A stretch of DNA of 64,000 nucleotides from Pleurotus ostreatus/Saccharomyces cerevisiae fusant (Eukaryota > Opisthokonta): the NCBI GenBank assembly GCA_024196135.1, contig JAMQCK010000043.1, forward strand, positions 79,426 to 143,425, read 5' to 3'. The notes beneath the pieces were generated by a model. The model saw only the letters and a list, made by a program, of their open reading frames with translations, did not search any database and was not told where the DNA came from. Shown here in pieces: positions 58,901 to 64,000 of this stretch; position 1 is the first letter of the stretch, and every line of letters begins with the position of its first letter. The position numbers and the translations under genes were made by a program.

Positions 58901-60998
58901 GCTGCTTTCGCGTGTCGATCTGTCCGCGGAGGCGCGGGTGCCGGCTGCGCTGCTGGACCTCGTCAATGAATGCCTGCGCGCGGCGTACCCGCCGCATACG
59001 CAGGACCAGGCGTGGTGCACGTGGATGTTGAGGAGCTTGACGGATGTGCTGGATAAGTGCCCGGGAGAGATGATGATGGAGGTGCTAGAGGCACTCGAGA
59101 GCGGCCTTTGTGTGTGGTTGGAGGATGCGATGGGGCTTGGGGAGGATGTGAGTGATGCTATCCGCGTGGTGTGCAAAGAAAGGAAGCTGACTTGCTTTGT
59201 TTCGCAGTTGACGATGCTGTATGGGATGATCCTCGTGTCTGTGGGCACGTTGCCGCAGGAGCTGAAGACCCTGGAGCGGGTTGCGGGGATTCTGGAGGCG
59301 CCGCTGCTCAGGCCGAAGGGCGGTGCGGAGCCGTACATCTTGCTGTTCCGCGACGACTTTTGGAACGAGACGTATGCGAAGATGGACGTACCGAAGGAGG
59401 GATGGCCGTCTTCGATACAGACTTGCCTCAAGGTTTGCGGTCTCACATCTGCGGAGAAAGAGGAGGTACCCGAGGTCGAGGAAGTACCCGCGACAGACAC
59501 CCTTGCTGCGTCGGCCGAGATCATCGACGTCGACGCGGAAGAGGAAGAACTCGTTAGGCCATCGACCCCGCCGCCTCGTCCGTGCACGCCTACGTCGCCC
59601 TTCGTGCGCCCTGTGCCGCAGACGCCGGAGCGCGACGCTCTGCCGCCGTCATCTCCGCCTGGGACGCCCGCGTTCAGCGTACCGCCGACGATGCCCACGA
59701 CGCCGCAATCCCCGCTTAGGATCCCGATGTCGCCAACCCGGACACCATTGTCGCCGTCTAAGCGTGTGCCGCAGACCCCGAGGCTGACCATGGGTTCGCC
59801 CATCGCGAGGCGGCTGGTGTTCTCGAGCCCTGACAAGCGAGAAGACGAGAGCTCAGGCAAGGGAGCGGACGAGGAGCCGCACGGTTTGGGTGACCCACAA
59901 GCTCCAGGTGTCCCGACCTCTACCTTCTACTCCAATCCCTCGTCGGTCAAGAAGCGGAAGAGCAAGGAGAACTCGAGGCCGAGGAAGAGGACGCTGTCGG
60001 CGCCATCACCTGCAGATGCCCATTCCGCTCGCGCTTTGACTACCCCAACGCGTGCGCTGGCCACTACTATGCGTGCGCCGGCGACGATGTCGAGACTGGG
60101 TGCGGCGCTGCTGCGCGATGCGTCGTTGTCGAGGGTGGCGTTGGGCAAGCGGGCGTCGTCGAGTCGGCCGAGATCGGAGGCTAGCGATGATGCAAGTGAA
60201 GATAGTCAACACGAGCAACTGAGGCCGACGAAGCGCCTGAGGCGGTCGGCGAGGCTGAGCGGGGCGCGGAATGCGGAAGAGGAGAAGGCGGTGCAGGACT
60301 TGTTGTTGTCTGCGGAGGCTGAGGAGGAAGAGGAGGGGCCGGTTACGTCGAAGTCTCCCTCCGTTGAGGCGGAGGACGAGGAACCAGTAGCCTCGACCTC
60401 GATCGTGACACCGACTGCCGTTTCCTCGCCATCCCTCATTTTTGACGCGGTCGAGGTGCCTACGCTTCGCGCTGTTCGCCGTCGGTGGAGCGGCGGCTTG
60501 AAAGAGACCTCGACTCCAACCCGCCGGTCTATGCGTCGAACCAAGTCGCAGCCCGAGCCGGCAACGGATGAGCCTGCGAGCAAGCGTCGGCGCCTCACGC
60601 CTGCGCGCCCAGGCGTGCAAGACCTCAAGCCGCGCCTCCTCACGCACGGATCCAAAACCCGCACCCTTACCCGAAAGCCCACCATGCAGGATATCGGCTT
60701 CGGCGAGCGCCTCGATGGGCTCGAAGACCCCGAGAGCGACGATATCCCGTCCTCGGACTCGTCGATGCCGTCGTCGGACGACGATCCGCATATTGGGCAG
60801 GTTACGCCAGGGCACCTGATTTCGCCGATGCCTAGCAAGGGAAGCAAGATGCTAGACGACGACGATTACGAAGATTCGGACGAGGAGGACGAGCTGGTGG
60901 ACGACAGCCCGACGAAGGGGCTGGCGGCAAGACATAGGAGGAAGATGATGCCGACGAACTTGACGCCGATTCCGTTCAAGTTTTCGCCGAAGGTGTGA
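55926..60998 (+). CDS. rif1: Rif1, telomere and replication-timing regulator
   Basis: Rif1 recruits protein phosphatase 1 to chromatin to oppose DDK at origins and acts at telomeres and breaks. Exons 55926-56607, 56664-56899, 56953-58023, 58073-58130, 58184-58667, 58718-59147 and 59208-60998 give 1583 aa. The N-terminus carries two PP1-docking motifs, RSVSW (residues 25-29, RVxF class) and SILK (59-62), as in yeast-type Rif1. The Rif1_N HEAT array follows (about 90-950; QLGQMLTAVLAIPLCKELPT, NFRVLACHALGGLAYGTSQV, FKLRLIADLWLVLCENIPRE). The tail is disordered: residues 1105-1185 are packed with SP/TP sites, then acidic and basic patches and FDAVEVPTL near 1400. The 60-nt intron 59148-59207 keeps frame, but its position is shared with the paralogue at 35175, so it is real. 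Confidence 0.88.
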
Positions 60999-61503
60999 GG
61001 ATAGGATCCCAGGAAGCTGGAGGGGGGAGATGCATGGAGGACTCGTACTATGCGCGCTATGCTTTCTTTTCGCGTTCTCGACTCTCGTTATGCATAGGTT
61101 ATTCAGGTATTGTATGATCCCGTCGCAAAGCATAGCATCGTATACCAGGATCGCATCACTACACAATGGAAATTGTTTGGGCCTTTTGATCAGCTCTACA
61201 AGTGTCTGAATTAGTCCAGTGGCACGAGTTGCAAGGCCATTTTCTTCGGGCGGAAAACATGCTTCAGAAAATGCTCTTGTTCGATGCAGAAAGAACGTCT
61301 TTTAGCATGTTTTTGGCCCAATATAGCGCCGTGCCAGTCGTGTGATCATGTGACCTTTTTGTTGTTTCCCAATTTGGAAGAATGGTCGTGATGCACGAAT
61401 TTGGAGAAATGAAGGTCCTCGCACCTTTACCTTTTACCACCACCACCTGCTCCAGGACCTCTTCCTCCGTCTCCCATACTGTTCTCTCTGCTACGTGCTC
61501 ACG
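60999..61503. other. Intergenic region, no gene supported
   Basis: 505 bp with the Rif1 3' UTR and the next promoter; the last 100 bp before the ATG are CT-rich. Nothing else seen. Confidence 0.5.
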
Positions 61504-63617
61504 ATGGCCACCTCCTCTGCCCCTTGGGCGAATTTCGCCACCACCGCCATGAGCAAGTTCTCTATGTTTTACCAGGCGTTGGCGGCGCCACATATCGATA
61601 CCCCATTGCCTCCGACGAACATACTGCCCCCTCCCCCATCTATCCCCAACAACAACATCCAGCTGTCGACGAACACGACTGTCGCCGTCTCGAGAACACC
61701 GTATAGCACGGTCCACAAGCCCTCGCAACATCCACTAGACGCCCATCTGTACGAGCCCGAAGGACGTTGGGCATTCATGAAGGGCAGGGGCTTTTACAAC
61801 GCGATGCCGGTTCAAGAGCTGAAGAGTACGTGACTTGCAACCCTGCAGGGACTGGAACTGATCGAAGAATCATAGCTAGCACAAACTACAACATGTCGAT
61901 CTACAAGGCCAAACTGGTAGCCGACGACGTTCACCTCTGGGTCAAGACGTAAGTCCCACCACTGCATTCCCGAACCTCACCAACGATCCCCCAGATGGAC
62001 TCGAGACAAAGATTGGAAGGGCTTCTTCTCCGAGGTACGTCGCCGCCATTGCCACCACGTGCTGCGGCCCACTGACCCTCCCCCCAGCTCTACCTCTTCA
62101 AAACACAACTCCGCCCCCTTCAAGGCATCATCGTTCCCAACGTAATCTCCGTCGTGAGCTCCCTCTATGGCACGCACGTCGTCATGGAGCCTCCACACGC
62201 GTCGTTCTGGATCACTGCGTCGCCCGACATGCCGCATGCACTCAAGCGGCGCGTCGTGCGCGCGTACGAGCTCCTACACGCGCGCGGCATCGCGCAGACC
62301 AGCGTCGCGCTCGAGCACATGCTCATCGGCGCCGACGGGCGCGTCACGCTCGCGCACTTCCACCACGCACGCGGTGCCGTGGCGCACAAACCTGTCGACC
62401 TCCGCGCCGCCTCCGCCAAGGACCTCCGCCTGGAGATGCGCCGCGTGAAGTACCTGCTCGACTTTGAGGATGCGCGCGACGTGGAGGAGGAAAAGTACGC
62501 GCGGGGAAGGGCACGGCATGCGCGGAACCAGGACGAGCTGAGCCGCGCGCAGATGGACTACACGCACAAGCCCCGCATCGACCGCGGCTCGAAGGACGAC
62601 CGGCAGAACCCGCCCTTCGAGACGGACTCGTTCCAGCGCATGAAGGCCGCCCTGCGCGCCTACACCCCTCGGCGCGTCGTCATGCCTGGGCAGAGCGCGG
62701 AGGACCTCGCGCGGCACGTCGCGCGCTTCTGCGAGATTGTGGACGGGATGGATGCGGAGGATGAGTCGTACCTGAATGCACCGCAGCCGCCGCTGCCGTT
62801 CTCGCTGCCCGCGCCGCCGTTATTCCCGGGAACGACGACGAGAAAGCGGAAGGATGGACCCGAAGGGAGCTCGTCGCCCGCGCAGAAGCGCTTGCGGCCA
62901 GATATGCCACCGCCGCCGATGCTGGCGGGGCCTTCGTCTCAGCCTATCGCTTCATCCTCGCGCGCAGGACCATCAAGCCTTCGCGGATCCTCTCAGCCCG
63001 TCGCATCATCTTTGCGAGCAGGGTCGTCGACTGGCACCTTGAAGCCGAAGACCAAGTCCAACGCTGGCCGCACGCGCCCGGTCAAGAAGGCCGCGTCTTC
63101 GCCGAACATGCTGCCACCCCCTCTTCCAACCTCTCTTACTGCGGACAACCTCGCCCTCCTCCCCGGCGGCACCACCCGCCGCATCCCCGTCGAGGACACC
63201 CTGAGCACGGTCGCGCACGACAACTATGCCCCCAATCCGTACGGCCTCGTCTGGCAGGCGTTTGATAGGGAGCGCAGTCCGTCGGATGATGGGGAGGAGG
63301 ACCCGTCGCAAGGCGCATCTGGCGGCTCGCAAGGCCCATCCGGTGGTTCCCCTCCTGGCTCACAGGGCTCGCAAGGCTCCCGCGGTTCCATACGCTATTC
63401 GCCACAAGGCTCACTAGGCGGCTCCTGGACCCGCGCCCGCGTCCTCGAGCGGCAAATGTCCGCGCCCGAGATCCGGGCGATGGAGCGCGAAGAGGAGCGC
63501 GAGGTCGAGCGCATGCTGGGCACGTACTCGGAGGGGACGCTAACGCGGATGACGCGCGAGTTCTTTGGGTTTGTGGGGCGGTATATGCATGAGAGGAGAC
63601 AGAGTAGTGGGCGGTGA
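61504..63617 (+). CDS. Kinase-fold protein lacking catalytic motifs, disordered C-terminus
   Basis: Exons 61504-61825, 61876-61948, 61995-62034 and 62088-63617 give 654 aa. Residues about 110-290 resemble the kinase-like domain found in many Agaricomycete proteins: YKAKLVADDVHLWVKTWTRD, LYLFKTQLRPLQGIIVPNVI, RRVVRAYELLHARGIAQTSV, ALEHMLIGADGRVTLAHFHH. The catalytic-loop position reads ARGIAQTSVALEHML, without the HxD aspartate, and the DFG position reads AHFHHA, so it should be inactive as a kinase. The rest is low complexity: Pro-rich segments, basic patches (RKRKDG, PAQKRLRP), and a Ser/Gly/Gln repeat region (about 63310-63410). A scaffold or adaptor role is inference. I am sure of the coding status, less of the fold. 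Confidence 0.78.
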
Positions 63618-64000
63618 GGATGGAAGGAGTGTTGGAAGGAAGGCTGGGTGTTGAAGAGAGGCCGGAAGAAGGACGAGGTGAAAGATTGCAGTTGTTCATG
63701 GATATCGGTTGGAAGTGTGGATAGCGGTTAGAAGGAAGGATCGGAATCGCGCCTCTTATAACGCGGGGCGCTGGGGATACTAGGCGAATAACGCTTGCGA
63801 TACCTTGTTGTGTATTTTTACTTACGTCGGCTCTTTCTCTTCTGTGTTACCTGTCTCCTCTCTCGTGTTCCTCTCGTACTTGTTCATTGTCTCCGCTACT
63901 GCTCTCGCGCTTCGTTCCTAATGATCACTAGATTGGGCTGCTGTGCAGCGCCCTCGTTCGCATCTTGCATTGTTTTGGTGGTCTTGAAGTATGGACTAGA
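63618..64000. other. 3' end of the window, no gene supported
   Basis: 383 bp after the last stop. The 63830-63920 stretch is CT-rich, as in a promoter or leader of a plus-strand gene starting beyond the window. Confidence 0.4.

Noticed and set aside
58673..59860. 395-codon minus-strand ORF
   Set aside because: Antisense to Rif1 exons 6-7, crosses a Rif1 intron and has no recognisable domain.

Overview
The window reads as nuclear DNA of a mushroom-forming basidiomycete (Agaricomycete). Genes are packed on both strands and split by many very short introns, mostly 48-60 nt with GTRNGT donors and YAG acceptors. Coding DNA is GC-rich. A Clp1 (clampless) homologue, a CFA-synthase homologue, F-box/LRR-type genes built around a 'SPWRRLPxELW' motif, and Kre9/Knh1-type secreted proteins all fit that group. 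Most gene models below were assembled by hand from splice signals, reading-frame phase and family conservation. There is no sign of bacterial or viral DNA and no intact transposon.

Layout. 0-21 kb is mostly housekeeping: a PP2C phosphatase, a NUDCD1-like CS-domain protein, ribosomal protein L17 (uL22), a Kha1-type K+/H+ antiporter, the Rsp5/NEDD4 ubiquitin ligase, a MYND-like zinc-finger protein, an MFS sugar transporter and a Bud22-type ribosome-biogenesis protein. 21.5-27 kb is a tandem array of F-box genes: two intact copies and one broken copy. It is followed by the NuA4 subunit Eaf7 and by an unrecognised nuclear-type protein, here called family X copy A. 32-34.3 kb holds two tandem Kre9/Knh1-like secreted proteins. 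35.2-39.7 kb is a divergent Rif1 paralogue. 40-44 kb carries a CFA-synthase-like methyltransferase, the U6 snRNA gene and a Clp1 homologue. 46-51.5 kb has family X copy B and a fourth F-box gene, both on the minus strand. 52-64 kb holds an EBP-type sterol isomerase, the exosome subunit Rrp4, an unknown protein with an acidic tail, the canonical Rif1 and a kinase-fold protein lacking kinase motifs.

The most unusual content is duplication inside the window. Rif1 occurs twice about 20 kb apart with matching introns, and only one copy keeps N-terminal PP1-docking motifs. Family X occurs twice with the same first intron. F-box genes occur four times and Kre9/Knh1-like genes twice. F-box and family X genes are on the plus strand in the left half and the minus strand in the right half, in mirror order. 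Splicing is also notable: a 7-nt microexon, an intron directly after an initiator ATG, and two GC-AG introns.

Limits: no alignment or RNA data were available. Exon borders are inferred, and functions follow family recognition. Several gene-poor stretches (14.9-17.1, 30.9-32.3, 44.2-46.0 and 47.8-49.8 kb) contain nothing I could support as a gene.
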